This document shows positions 1 to 11,393 of a DNA stretch of 63,216 nucleotides, in pieces. The notes beneath the pieces were generated by a model. It was not told where the DNA came from, searched no databases, and saw only the letters and a list, made by a program, of their open reading frames with translations. The number at the start of each line of letters is the position of its first letter. The first letter of the stretch is position 1. Origin of the DNA: Pigoraptor vietnamica (taxonomy: Eukaryota; Opisthokonta; Filasterea); contig CALSCQ010002773.1 in the NCBI GenBank assembly GCA_943704525.1, forward strand, positions 1 through 63,216. The letters run 5' to 3'. The position numbers and the translations under genes are program-made.

Positions 1-139
1 GGGGGGGGGATGGCAAAATCAGTGTAAGCGTGTGTGCAGGAAAGTGTTTGCAATGTTTGCATGTGTGTGCGCCGGTCGGGGAAGGTAATCAGTCGCGCGC
101 AAAACGTCCAAAAATGGTCCAATTGCCACAATGACGCAC

Positions 140-1735
140 CACAAGGTTCACGTTCAGAATGGGCGACGACAGCTTCTCGAACATGCGCGAAACGTCGCCG
201 TTCCACGTCGGCATCTCGGGTTTCGGGTACTTTTGCATGGTTGCCGGTGAGTACGTGCCCTTGGCCGGATCGACGCATCCTTGCGTGACGAATCGCGAGC
301 GCATGGCGGGCGAAAATACGGCGTCCACGTCCGGCTGTCGCGTCCTCGTCCTCCTCCCCCGGAGCGTGCCCTGAGCGCACGCAGTTTGCGCGGCCGCAAT
401 CGCCGCCGCCACAGCCGCATCTCTCACTTGGATGCCAGTCCCGGGCACCGAGGGCGGTTGCGGAACGGCGCGGCTCAGTTCGGCAGCGAACCCTGCGTCC
501 GATGATTCGACAGTTCACACACTCAACACGACTCCAACACGTTGGGCGAGACGGAGGCTCACAATCAAATTACGCACACAGCCACATACCCGACTCGAGC
601 GGGCGCGGTGGCACTGTCCTTAGGCTATCAGAGAGCGGCCGCGAGCCTGGGGTTGGTCGCATCTCGTGGTCCGGATAGCCGTCCTGCGAGCCCCCATCGT
701 CGTAGGCGTCGTCGTCATCCTCGCCATAGCCACGCGCGTGCGCCAGGTGCTCGCGACCCATGGCTTTCTCCGGGGCCCGCGCGCCGCTGTCCGACGGCCC
801 GGTCTGGAAATCGTCCCCTCGCCGTGACTCCCGCCGCAGCGAACGGGCTTCCCGCGCAGTCAGCGCCGGAGGCGAAGTAGCCGACTTGCGCGCCTTGGAT
901 TTGTCCTTCGCCTGTCGCGCAGAGCTACCTGGCTTGCTAGACGCAGGGGTCGACGAAGACGACGGCAACGACTTTTTCTTGTTGCTGTTCTTGGCGTCCG
1001 CGGACCCCTTGGGCAACGACACTGCACGAACCGACTTCGAGGGAGCTGGTGAAGGGGCGGTTCCAATGGGATCGCACACGGCAATGGTCGACTGCGCGAT
1101 AGCAGCGCTGATTTTTGCCGCGAGGCCCCGAAACTTCCGCCGCGGCGAAGGAGGACGCTGTTCTTGCGGCCGCTCTTCGGACTTCTCGTTCGACGCGTCG
1201 GTGCGTGCGCTTCGCTTCGGTCGACCGGCACTCAGAATGTGCTGGGTATAAACGTCCTGGAAGAAAGATGCGCTCAGTTGGCATGATTGGCGATCCAGCG
1301 TTGAAATGCGGCCGCGCGTGAGGCGAAAGACTTACCTTAAGTGCGTACGACGCAGGGGCGCCAGGAATACGCACAATGTCGCTCTTTGCTTTGTCGGATT
1401 CCTCGAAGAGAGTGCTGCTGAAGTCGATCAATAGCTCATCGAGATCGTCCTCGTAGTCCGACCTATGCAACGGCAAACGCGTTGTCAGTGGCGAGCAATC
1501 ACAAGATCACGCGACGCACGCTGCACACACGCACACGCACGCACGTATGCACATACAAACACACACGCGCGCCCGCGCACACGCACGCGCACAAACACAC
1601 ACGTGCGCGCGTCACCCACTCGTCCTCGAATGCCTTTCTCTTTTGCAGCTCATCAAACAGTTCTTGCGCCGTGCGCGTCTCGTCGGGCCTCAGCTCTGCC
1701 AGCAATCCCTTGGCAAGCTCAACGTGCGCGGGCAT
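140..1735 (-). CDS. Hypothetical low-complexity protein, 3' part off the left edge
   Basis: Four exons in phase: 1735-1620, 1462-1336, 1256-590, 492-140 (421 codons so far). The last visible exon ends at a GTGCGT donor and no acceptor follows before position 1, so the gene is cut by the contig end. The ATG at 1735 starts MPAHVELAKGLLAELRPDE, followed by a charged helical stretch and an acidic segment (DYEDDLDELLIDF). The middle is Ser/Lys-rich and looks disordered, then an Asp run (GEDDDDAYDDGG). The best conserved-looking part is near the end (SPATMQKYPKPEMPTWNGDV, then SRMFEKLSSPI). I do not recognise the family. The frame is kept across all three joins and acceptors are normal, so the gene model is fairly secure even though its function is not. 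Confidence 0.6.
1500..1617. repeat. Impure (GT/GC)n dinucleotide tract in intron 1
   Basis: This fills most of intron 1 of the minus-strand hypothetical gene. Read on the sense strand it is GT/GC-rich and begins just after the GTGGGT donor. Confidence 0.7.
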
Positions 1736-2858
1736 GACTGCATCGCATTGCCGCAAAGGCGCCAAGATTCACGCGAGCAACAGCGGTGGTACACATTGCA
1801 GAAACTCAATCCAGTGACATCGGTAAGAAGTAGTTCGCCGATAACAGTTGGCGTAAAAGAGAGACGCCAGTACTGTCGGCACTCCCGAGTGTGCACGCTA
1901 GAATCAGCTAGGGTCGGGGCGTCGCATTCGCAATCGAGAGCGGCTCTCTAGAAGGCGTGCAGTGTACGGCTGCAGTGTCGTCGTTCGCATGTGTGCGTGT
2001 GCCAGGGTGTGTGTGTCTGCAACGCTGACAGCCCCACCGAGTGAAAAAGGGTCACGCGAAACATAAATTCATCAATTTCTTTTTTTTTTCCCTCCAAAAA
2101 AAAGGAAAAAAATATTTGGGTAGTTATCTGAAATTGGCTTCATTTTCAATATTGGTTGAGTATTGAAAATCGATGACAGCTAATTTTATTACGCGCAAAA
2201 TTAATTTTGCAAAAATAATTAAATTTCTAGTGAAAGGTGCAGGAATTTCGGAATTTCTTTCACCTTTATTAATTATCGGCAGTTCACTATGGATTATGTA
2301 TGAAGTGCGAATTTATTTCCGTGCCACAATTTATTGTTTTTGTTTCTTTGCCCTCAGGACAAAAAATTATTTGGCCTTGTGTCAATGTATGGACTAAGTA
2401 TGAAACTGTGCGATATTTCCTACAAGAAATTTTCAACGCTGAATTTTTCACTTTACAAAAATTAAAATAATAAATTTCTCACTATGGATTTACTATGAAG
2501 ATGAACATCTATTTTATGATTGGTTCATCTGAATTCGAAGCGAGGCCTCGGGTAACATCCATCTTGTGTTACTTTGTTACTAATGGCGAGATGTCGGCCG
2601 CGCCAGCCAGCCAATCAGAGAACGCCATGCAGTCATCTGCTGGCCATCTCGACACGAAAACCACAACAGCATCTCCGCTTTGTGTCGCCGCCTTCACGCA
2701 GCGATCTCCTCCTGTGTGCGTACGTGTGCGCGTGTGCACGTGTGTCCCGCGTGTGCATCTTAGCACCATCGGCTGTGAGAAGGCTGGTAAACAGATCCCA
2801 GAGTCGGCTGGACGAGCGCAGTCGAACAGCTGTGTATTCCGCCCGAGCTGTTGCGCAA
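1736..2858. other. Intergenic region with an AT-rich island (about 2040-2530)
   Basis: This is the upstream region between a minus-strand gene and the plus-strand ACS region. 1736-2040 is ordinary GC-rich DNA. About 2060-2530 is strikingly AT-rich, with T and A runs, unlike all flanking DNA. Inside it a motif CTATGGATT...TATGAAG occurs near 2288 and 2483, with a weaker form near 2387. A short hairpin (AAAGGTG/CACCTTT) lies near 2234-2272. There are open frames of about 60-75 codons on both strands, but none that I recognise. 2540-2858 returns to GC-rich sequence. Confidence 0.5.
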
Positions 2859-2949
2859 ATGGCGCTCTCCCTCCTGAGATGTCGCACCCCCGCGCTTTCG
2901 GGTTGTGCGCGGAGTCGGCTGGGCGGCTGCGTAGCTGGACCTCTCGGCG
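2859..2949 (+). other. Candidate alternative first coding exon encoding a mitochondrial presequence (ACS isoform)
   Basis: An ATG at 2859 opens a 30-codon stretch beginning MALSLLRCRTPALSGC, rich in Arg, Ser, Leu and Ala and lacking acidic residues, as in mitochondrial targeting peptides. It ends at a GTGAGC donor in phase 1. Spliced to an AG at 3089-3090 it would read through GCRNLFTALFALLRIV into the acetyl-CoA synthetase frame (ATG at 3156), giving a mitochondrial form. A second acceptor at 3028 would instead give a 41-residue protein ending in GGWVA at 3063. The in-frame fusion is my inference; both outcomes are allowed by phase. Confidence 0.45.
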
Positions 2950-3155
2950 GTGAGCGGAGAAATGTGCAGAATGATAGGTTGCATATTTGGAATAACTCAC
3001 CGACGGACGGCCACTCATTTTTCAACAGGCATCCGCCTCAAGCATGGAGGTTGGGTCGCCTAGTTTATCTCATTGATCTGTCTTGACAAGGTTGCCGAAA
3101 TCTTTTCACCGCTTTGTTCGCACTTTTACGGATTGTTTCCGTTTCGCCTGCCAAA

Positions 3156-6100
3156 ATGCTAGGTTCGCATGCGATGGCGGCCGCGTGGGCCAAGGGCTCC
3201 GACATGTACCAACAGATGTACGCCGCGAGCATCCGCGACCCCGAGCGCTTCTGGGGTGCGCTTGCTCGTTCGCACCTGAAGTGGCACAAGGAGCCGGAGC
3301 AGGTCCGGGACATTGATTTGTCTCGCGGATACGTTACGTGGTTCCAGGGCGGCTACCTTAACGTCGCCGGTGAGTGCGAGGAGAAGCATCGTGCGTGGCT
3401 TTTCGTATCATGTGGGTGTGGTCTATTACCTTGGAGGTGAATGCTAGATATCTGATAGTTCGGATGATGAAACAAAGTTTGCATGACCTGTGTAGTGCCT
3501 AAGTTCTGTGTTGTGGTGCGACTGCAGAGAATTGCGTGGACCGCCACCTTGCCACCCGCGGCGATCAGGCGGCGCTGATATGGGAGACGGACAACCCCGC
3601 GGACGCGCAGACGATCACATACCGCGAGCTGCACATGGAGGTGTGCCGCCTCGCCAACGTGCTCAAGCGTGACGGCATCCGAAAGGGCGACACGGTGACG
3701 ATATACATGCCGCCGACACCCCACGCCGTCTACGCAATGCTCGCGTGCGCCCGCATCGGAGCCATTCACAGGCACGTGGCGCGTGCTCACCATCACTGCA
3801 TGCAGTCATGTCCTCAACACTGCATGGGTAATGAGGGTCCCTCATGGATTTTCGCTGACGGCTTGTTGTCGCGTAGCGTTGTTTTCGCGGGGTTCAGCGC
3901 CGAGGCCCTTCGCAGCAGAATCATCGATGGTGAGTGTCGTTTAGAGACGCCGCACAAACTCTTGTTACACCCTCGTTCAATTGTGCTCTCATGTGCCGTC
4001 CTCACATCTTCACATGCAGCCAAGGCCACCCACATCATCACCACCGACCAGGGCCTGCGCGGTGGCAAGACGATTGAGCTCAAGCAGATCGTCGACAAGG
4101 CAATTGCCGAGTGTCCCGGCGTCAAGCGCGTCCTCGTCGCCAAGCGCACGAACGCCGCCGTGTCGATGGAGCCCGGCCGCGACGTGTTTCTGCAGGAAGC
4201 GATGGCGGGCGAGAGGCCGTACTGTCCGCCGGAGCCGATGCACGCCGAGGACCCCTTGTTTCTCCTCTACACATCGGGATCGAGTGCGTATCTTGTCGTG
4301 TTGATATGTTTAGTCGCACTACTTTTTTTGTGTTTCATTCTTTGGCTGGCTTCGTTACTCACCCAGTTTTTTTTTTTTAATTTTCGACAGCGGGCACCCC
4401 GAAGGGCATGATGCACACGACGGGTGGCTATCTTCTCTACGCCGCAATCTCGCACAAGGTATTCACTTTTTTTTGAGTCTCCAGCTGTAATGCAGACGGT
4501 GTTGCTCGTATCCTGCTTTGTGGCGTATACGAGTTCGTTTGAGTTTTGTGTTCCACAGGCAAAGGGTTGATATGTTGCTTCGGTCTGCTCTATCCTCAGT
4601 ACGTGTTCGACCACCGCGACGGCGACGTCATGGGCTGCATGGCGGACGTCGGGTGGATCACCGGCCACACCTACAAGGTGTATGCGCCTCTTGCAAACGG
4701 CGGCACAACCGTCCTGTTCGAGAGCACGCCGACGTACCCGCACCCCGGGCGCTACTGGGACACCATCCAGCGGCACCGCATCACGCAGTTCTACACGGCG
4801 CCCACGGCGCTGCGCCTCCTCCAGACATTCCCCGATGAACATGTCCACAAGTACGACCTCTCGTCGGTGCGCGTTCTCGGGTCCGTCGGTGAGCCGATCA
4901 ACCCGGAGGCATGGCACTGGTACTGCGACGTCGTCGGAAAGAAGAAGTGTCCCATCGTGGACACGTGGTGGCAGACAGGTGCGTGTTGGGCTGGGGAAGA
5001 AGTTCGTCTCGACCTTGTTGTGCCCTTTTTTTGTGTCTGTTCTCCGCAGTGCCTTCTCGCACGTTGGTGTATCTCTCCATGCTTGGAGCTAACGCGTCGC
5101 GCCTTGGGCCAACAGAGACGGGCGGCATCATGATCACGCCGCTGCCCGGCGACAAGGACGCTAAGCCTGGCGCGGCAATGCGGCCGATGTTCGGCGTCGA
5201 GCCTGTTCTCCTCGACGACAAGGGCAAGGAAATTGTTGGCAACGACGTCAACGGCATTCTGTGCCTCAAGTCGGTGACGCCGGGCATGGCGCGGACGATC
5301 TACGGCGACCACAAGCGGTACACGGACACGATGTTCAAGCCCTTCCCTGGTGGGTTTCGATTGGTGTCTGCATGTGTCAAGAGTGTTTTGCGAAGTGGGC
5401 TGCACTATGTTATGCGTGAGTGCTATGTGGGCGTTTAAGGGCGGCAGGAAGCCTTGCCTTTGCATCGGGTCTAATGATGCATTTGGCCACAAGGGTACTA
5501 CTTCACTGGCGACGGCGCGCACCGCGACAAAGACGGCGCCATTTTCATCACTGGACGCGTTGACGATGTCATCAACGTCAGCGGTGGGTGCTCTTTGCGA
5601 GACGTCCGCAATGCGCGCCATGTTATGTGTGGCGCGTGTGGCTTTGCTTCTTTTGTGATGTCTGTGTGTGTGTGTGTGTGCGGGGCGAACGCTCTCTTAC
5701 AATTCCTGTGGTGTGCCAAATTAATATCGGTTGTTCGCAGGGCATCGCCTCGGAACGGCGGAGGTCGAGGGGTCGTTGGTGGGTTCCCTCGCGACGCATA
5801 CCCAACTTCAAATCTCTACCTTTGAGTAGCGATACGTGTCCGCTCTTGTTTTGTATATGGCGAGGTATTCGTTATTATTTGTCGTTCATGGCGCCGCAGG
5901 AGGAGCACCACTCAATTGCGGAGGCCGCCGTGGTTGGCTTCCCGCACTCGATCAAAGGCCAGGGTGGGTTGTCTACTCGGGGCGTTGCATAGCAGGAGCA
6001 CACACAAACATGCGCGCACACGCGCACGTGGTGCGATGCTGCCCGTTGTGGTTTCTCACGCTTGTGTTTTTATCGTGCGGTAGGCATCTACGCATACGTG

Positions 6101-6512
6101 GTGTTGAAGGAGGGCCACAAACCGGACGAGAAGTTGCTGGCGGACCTCAGGAACCTCGTGCGCAAAGACATTGGCCCGTTTGCCGCGCCTGACGTGAGTG
6201 GATCCAGCCAAACGATGCATCTCCTGTTACCTTTTCTATGCAACACCGAACGTCCTCTTCCACTCGTGAAACTAAAGCGCTCTCGCGTTCGATACCCGTC
6301 GTAACCATTTTGTTCTCTACTTCCTTGCGCACATGCGACAGGTGATACAATTCTCGTCGGGCCTTCCGAAGACTCGCTCGGGCAAAATTATGCGGCGAAT
6401 TTTGCGAAAGATCGCCGCGTCCGAATTCGCCGATCTTGGCGACGTCTCGACTCTCAACGATCCCGCTGTGGTCGAGCAGCTCGTGGACGGACGCAAGGAC
6501 CTTCCGAAGTAG
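3156..6512 (+). CDS. ACS: Acetyl-CoA synthetase (AMP-forming), 12 exons
   Basis: Ligates acetate to CoA using ATP via acetyl-AMP. Exons: 3156-3369, 3528-3771, 3877-3929, 4020-4283, 4391-4458, 4600-4978, 5116-5349, 5494-5583, 5741-5778, 5900-5963, 6084-6193, 6342-6512; 642 aa, usual for the family. Visible landmarks: N-terminal [20 protein letters not shown], the AMP-binding loop [44 protein letters not shown], and the C-terminal [10 protein letters not shown] whose second Lys is the catalytic lysine known to be acetylated in this family. Intron 2 uses a GC donor (CAG|GCACGT at 3772); using the nearby GT would break the frame. ATG 3156 gives a cytosolic start without a presequence; the exon at 2859 may supply a mitochondrial one. 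Confidence 0.95.
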
Positions 6513-6602
6513 GGACGCATGCCGAGTGGAAATGAAGGGGATGTGTGTGAGGGAGTGCGCATCAGACACGCGGCGTTGGCTCCGATTCCGTAGTGGCAAA
6601 AG

Positions 6603-8063
6603 CTAGCCCTTCTTGTTATTCAGCCATGCGACCACCGAGTTCACAATGGGCGCAAACCACGCGTCAATGTCGCTCTGTCGCGTGGAGGGAGCAAAGAGGG
6701 GCCGATATCGCCGCACGATATCCTGAATGTCGTCCGCGCTCGGATCAAACACGGCGTCACTCTCCTTCGGCGCCCTTGCCTTCGCCGCCCTGGCGCGGTC
6801 GTCCGCTTCAATGCGCGCGATAATGTCGTTCAAGCGGACCGACCCCCTCCACCACCCGTACGCAAGGCCGCCGAGGTGTGCGGCATGGTCGAAAGAGATG
6901 CTGCCTGTGATCAGGAATATCGCCGACATGAGCGCTCCGAACGCAGCCACGTCCTTCGCGTCGATGCTCCACCGGAGTGCATAGAGCGGCTCGGGGCGCC
7001 AGTGGGGATAGAGGCCAGCCGCGGCGTACGCCATCCCAAGTGCGCTTGAAGCGCCGCCGAATATCGGGATTTTGGAGAACGTCGCCACCTACAAAGGAGA
7101 AGACGCGGTGGTAATCGTGAGTTGACTACGTGTTGCGCTTACACTGAATGATCGCGCTTCGGCGCACGCACCCGCACAACGTGGCTGGTGGCTGTCCCGA
7201 CAACGCCGGATGTCAGCGCACATGCGACAAAGTGCGCAGGTCCCATTGTCTCCTGAAGAAAGGGGCCGAAGGCGAAGAGGGAGCCGACGACGACGGCGAC
7301 GTGACGCGACTCCATGTGGAAAAATTGGTTTAACTGCGCCAGTGACGCATCTCGGTGAGCCGTACCAAACATTGAGAAAGTGTGAAGTATAGGTAACGCA
7401 AACCCAAGAGAACACACGCGGTGCATCTCCACACACCCACCAGCGTCGACACAGCCGTCGGCCTGTCGGGCCAGTGCACAAGGGCCCGTCGAATGGCACC
7501 GCCAGCCACTCCGGCACGGGTGAGCGCGAAAATGCCGACATGCACCGCCGATAGTGCGCACGGCAGGACATAGAGGTCCCAGCGAAACGATCTACGACAA
7601 AGTTGGTTCGATTTACAACTGTTGGCGGGCCGAACACGTGCGTGGGGGAGTAACAATCGCTTCAACGGAACAATTGAAGCACTCACCCAAGTTTGTCATC
7701 AATGAACGAAATGCCCGTTGCAAACGGACGTCGGGCTTTTGGGGTACCCGAAGCACCGCGGAGACCGTCGCACACAGTCGCACAGGCGTAGCTGCCGATA
7801 GAAAACTACGTGACAAAAAGTGAGAGCGAGGATAAGCCCATTGATCACAACAAAGACCGTGGATTCACGCAAGTACGCACCGCAGTCGCGACGGCAACTG
7901 GCTTTACGATGAGCCGGATCGCGTAGAGGCGTGTTGCGGCGCGCGCCATCACCGCGGCGTCCGTTGAGGATGCGCGTCGGGTGGGCACTGGCGCCCATGT
8001 CCGGTTCAACGAGAACAACCGACGGCCTGGTAAGGACCGCGAAAGGGCGCACCTTGTCGCCAT
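6603..8063 (-). CDS. PARL: PARL-type mitochondrial rhomboid protease
   Basis: Intramembrane serine protease of the mitochondrial inner membrane. Exons 8063-7881, 7805-7687, 7591-7441, 7333-7172, 7088-6603; 366 aa. Exon 1 is a clear presequence (MATRCALSRSLPGRRLFSL, Arg/Ser/Ala-rich). Several hydrophobic segments follow. The catalytic serine motif reads GGASSALG (Ser about 219) where most rhomboids have GASG, and the catalytic His sits in DHAAHLGGLAYGWW (His about 276). The tail after the last membrane segment is about 75 residues and soluble. The rhomboid core plus presequence points to PARL rather than a secretory rhomboid. An ATG 29 codons upstream (8150) is in frame; 8063 gives the better presequence. 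The splice between exons 4 and 5 could also use a donor slightly downstream. Confidence 0.85.
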
Positions 8064-8701
8064 GGCGGTGCCGTGTGTTTGCGTGGGTTTGGTGTGTGCT
8101 GGCCATCGTCTGAAGTTCGGCGTTCGCCGTGTTTGAACTGTTACCTGCACGAACAGCTGATAAGTACCCTTACAAGGAGTAAATTTCTAAATATGGTTTT
8201 AACGAAAATATCTGTATAAATATGGTACTTTCTTCTATCTTATGCTAGTTAAAGAAGGTAATGGCCTTCCTAAGAAAATAATTCTTCTTCAGTATGAAAA
8301 ATGTACTGCTTGTCGCACTCCAAATAATTGCACTCTAATCATCTAGTAATGCCCCTTGTTCGGTCCCCCACGTGTGCGACTCGTGTTGTGAGTGTGCGTG
8401 CGAGCATGATGCCACACTTGCAGCACTCTCCGCCTGTGTCAGTGGCCATTGCAGCATTGTTGAATAGCGGAGGGTGGAAGTGCTGCACACGTCGTCGCAG
8501 ATTAGCTTCGTGCTTCGTTTTTACATCTATTTGTTGGCGACCTGCGCGTGCGTGGCTTGATTCAGAATGGGCCGTCCCGGTGAGCATTGTTCGCTGGATC
8601 TGGGTACTTTTGGGGAGTGCGGTGCATGCACAGCTGTGTGCGGATAATGGCGTGTGTTATATGCGCTTGTGCTGTATGGACGGATGTCCAATTTTATTAA
8701 T
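8064..8701. other. Divergent intergenic region with an AT-rich patch (about 8160-8335)
   Basis: This is the shared upstream region of the PARL-like (-) and fibrillarin (+) genes. About 8160-8335 is AT-rich against GC-rich flanks. It contains a plus-strand open stretch starting at ATG 8244 and ending at the TAG near 8344, with AT-rich codons (MLVKEGNGLPKKIILLQYEK is its beginning). I find no known family in it. The rest (8345-8701) shows no gene or repeat. Confidence 0.4.
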
Positions 8702-10926
8702 ATGTCGAATGACATCTCCGTAGGATTCGGTGGTCGTGGCGGCGGTGACCGTGGTGGTCGTGGCGGCGGTGGTCGCGGCGGTGGGCATTGTGTGGTCGTA
8801 CTATGTCTGATGTGTTGTGCCTTTGCATCCTCGTGTGTCTTGTGTCTTGCGTCGAATGTGTGATAGTGTCAAGTTGCATACAACGGCTATTGTGTGCTTT
8901 AGTTGTGTATCGTGTTGTTTTGCTGCTCTGCACATGGCAGTCCCGCGGTCTTTGTTGAGTCCTGCTGTACCGACATGCCCCAATCTGCGTCATGCATGCA
9001 TACTGAATATTGGCCGGTTTGTTTCGTGGTAGGCTTTGGGGGTGCGCGCGGCGGCGGTGTCCAGCAGCGCGGCGGCGGCTTCCGTGGCGGTGCCGGTGGT
9101 CGCGGACGTGGCGGTCCCCGCGGTGGTGGCCGCGGTGGTCGTGGTGGGCGCGGTGAGTTGTCTTGCCAGGTTGCGATTAGTGTGCGCATCGTTTTGCGCT
9201 GTGGCGCGTCGTCGCGGTGCATGTGCGGTTGCATAAGTGGCACGTCCGAACGCATCTTTGATGCTTCGCTTCTGTGTCACCTAGACGTGGCTGTGTTGCT
9301 GGGTGTGGCTGGCCCCCCTTCTTGCATATGCGACCTCCCGTAATAGAGAGACTGAACGTAGATTACTTTAGTGCTACTTTATTGCAGTGCGTGGGCGTTG
9401 GCCACTCTCGTTGTCCTCCCAATGGAAGCACACGTGCTCATCCCATTCCCTGCACAGGCGGTGCTGCTGGGCGCGGCGGTGCCAAAGGTGGCGCGAAGGT
9501 CGTGATCGAGCCCCATCGCCACGAGGGCGTGTTCATTGCGCGCGGCAAGGAGGACGTCATCGTGACGAAGAACCTCGTCCCCGGCGAGTCTGTGTACGGC
9601 GAGAAGCGCATTGCGGTCGAGGTGCGTGTGATGCCTGAGGAGGCTCACTTTGCGTGTGTATGCATTATAACTACGCATGTGCGTGTATGCGCATGTGCGT
9701 GTGCGCGTGCGCGTATATGTACACTCGCCCATCGCTCACACTTTGTACTGCGCATCCCCAGAATGACGGCAACAAGGTCGAGTACCGCGTGTGGAACCCC
9801 TTCCGGTCTAAGCTCTGCGCCGCCATCGTCGGTGGTGTCGACAACATTCACATCAAGCCCGGCTCCAAGGTCCTCTACCTCGGCGCCGCTTCGGGCACGA
9901 CCGTGTCGCACGTCGCGGACATTGTCGGTCCGGTGAGTGTTGTGTTCACGTTGCACAATAGCTTGTGCGCATGTTAGTATCGACCTAGTGCTACCGACAC
10001 TGCTATCGGGCCGTGCTTGTCTCTGAATGTGCGTGTCGTCTGCGCAGGAGGGCCTCGTGTATGCTGTCGAGTTCTCGCACCGCTCTGGCCGCGACCTCGT
10101 GAACGTGGCCAAGAAGCGCACGAACGTCATCCCCATTGTGGAGGACGCCCGGCACCCGCACAAGTACCGCATGCTTGTCGGTGAGTGTGAAGCGCTTAGA
10201 TGGAATGGAGCGATTTTGCTTGATTGCCTCGAGCGTTCAAGTTAACGGTGTGCAAGTTTGGAAAGAGTATAACTTGTGCCATGCGACTCAAATGGTTGCT
10301 TGTGCGTGGAATTTCTGCGGCGCTGACGGCGCCATTCCGCCCGCCCACCCAGGCATGGTGGACACTGTCTTTGCGGACGTCGCCCAGCCCGACCAGGCGC
10401 GCATCGTCGGCATTAACGCGCAGTACTTCCTCAAGACGGGCGGCCACTTTGTGATCTCGATCAAGGTGCGCACCGTTGCATTCGTCAGTGCGCTTTTCGT
10501 CTGTGCGTTGTCTATCTTTCTGAGGGCAACCCATTTCCGCTGAACATGTGGTTATTGGTTGCGTGTGCGTCTGTGTGCATGTGCTTATTCTTACGCTCTG
10601 TCGTCGATTGGCAGGCCAACTGCATTGACTCGACCGCCGAGGCCGCCACGGTGTTCGCCGGCGAAGTGAAGAAGCTCCAGGAGCTCCAGCTCAAGCCTCA
10701 GGAGCAGCTCACGCTCGAGCCCTACGAGCGCGACCACGCCGTCGTCGTCGGCACGTTCCGGTGCGTTTGCGGCTTTTGTGTATGTGGTGTGTCGGGATGT
10801 TTTGCTTGTGGGTGTGAGGTGTAAGTGCGAGTGTGCGTACGTGGCATCCTGCGTATTTGTGGGGGCTAACTTTGCTCTCGTCGTGTGTGCAGGCCGCCCG
10901 CGAAGTCTGGTGACAAGAAGAAGTAA
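8702..10926 (+). CDS. FBL: Fibrillarin, box C/D snoRNP 2'-O-methyltransferase
   Basis: Methyl-transfer enzyme of C/D snoRNPs in the nucleolus; also methylates histone H2A in animals and yeast. Exons 8702-8780, 9033-9152, 9458-9621, 9762-9932, 10048-10180, 10353-10465, 10615-10760, 10893-10926; about 319 aa. Exons 1-3 encode the Gly/Arg-rich GAR domain ([20 protein letters not shown] and more). Then [31 protein letters not shown], the SAM-binding [50 protein letters not shown] and the C-terminal [17 protein letters not shown]. The start is uncertain: the frame is open upstream and an ATG at 8684 adds six residues. Confidence 0.95.
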
Positions 10927-11393
10927 CCGAAAGTCCTCCGCCTTGCCTTGCATTCGAAATCATCTCTGTCTGTATATTGCGATGGCGTGCTGACCGCCAA
11001 GCACGTGGTTTGAGCGGTCACGACGCCAAACTACCTCAGCTACTTCTTCGCCGGTCGAGAATTCTCTTCACTCTCTTTGTGTTCCCTTTTGTTGGCACCG
11101 CGCTCGTCTCTCACTCGCTTTCTCGCTCTCTCTCTCTCTTATCCGCGCGCGCGCGTTCTTTCTTGCGTTTTCTCAGTCTTCCAGACTAGGTCTGTGGCGT
11201 GCTCGGAGGGGCGCCCTGGTGCGTCGTCTCGTTCGCGTCTGAATGAAAAACCGAAAACTGACATTCGTGTGCCACGTCCCAGTGTGCCGTCGCCGTTTTC
11301 ACGCTGTCTTAATCGGCCCGTGTTGCCATGTTGTGTGTGACACGACTCAAGCGTGCGGTTGACGTTTTCATGGTGTTTAATCCGGCCCTGTCG
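10927..11393. other. Convergent 3' region between fibrillarin and the MoaB-like gene
   Basis: No gene seen. It contains a CT-rich stretch (11100-11180). Two similar 35-bp stretches, near 11297 and 11363 (starting CGTTTTCA), form an imperfect direct repeat; the second runs to the stop codon of the minus-strand gene. Confidence 0.4.

Noticed and set aside
6280-6300. A GTTCGAT stretch resembling a tRNA T-loop
   Set aside because: The flanking bases cannot form a T stem and no acceptor or anticodon arm is present; it lies in an ACS intron.
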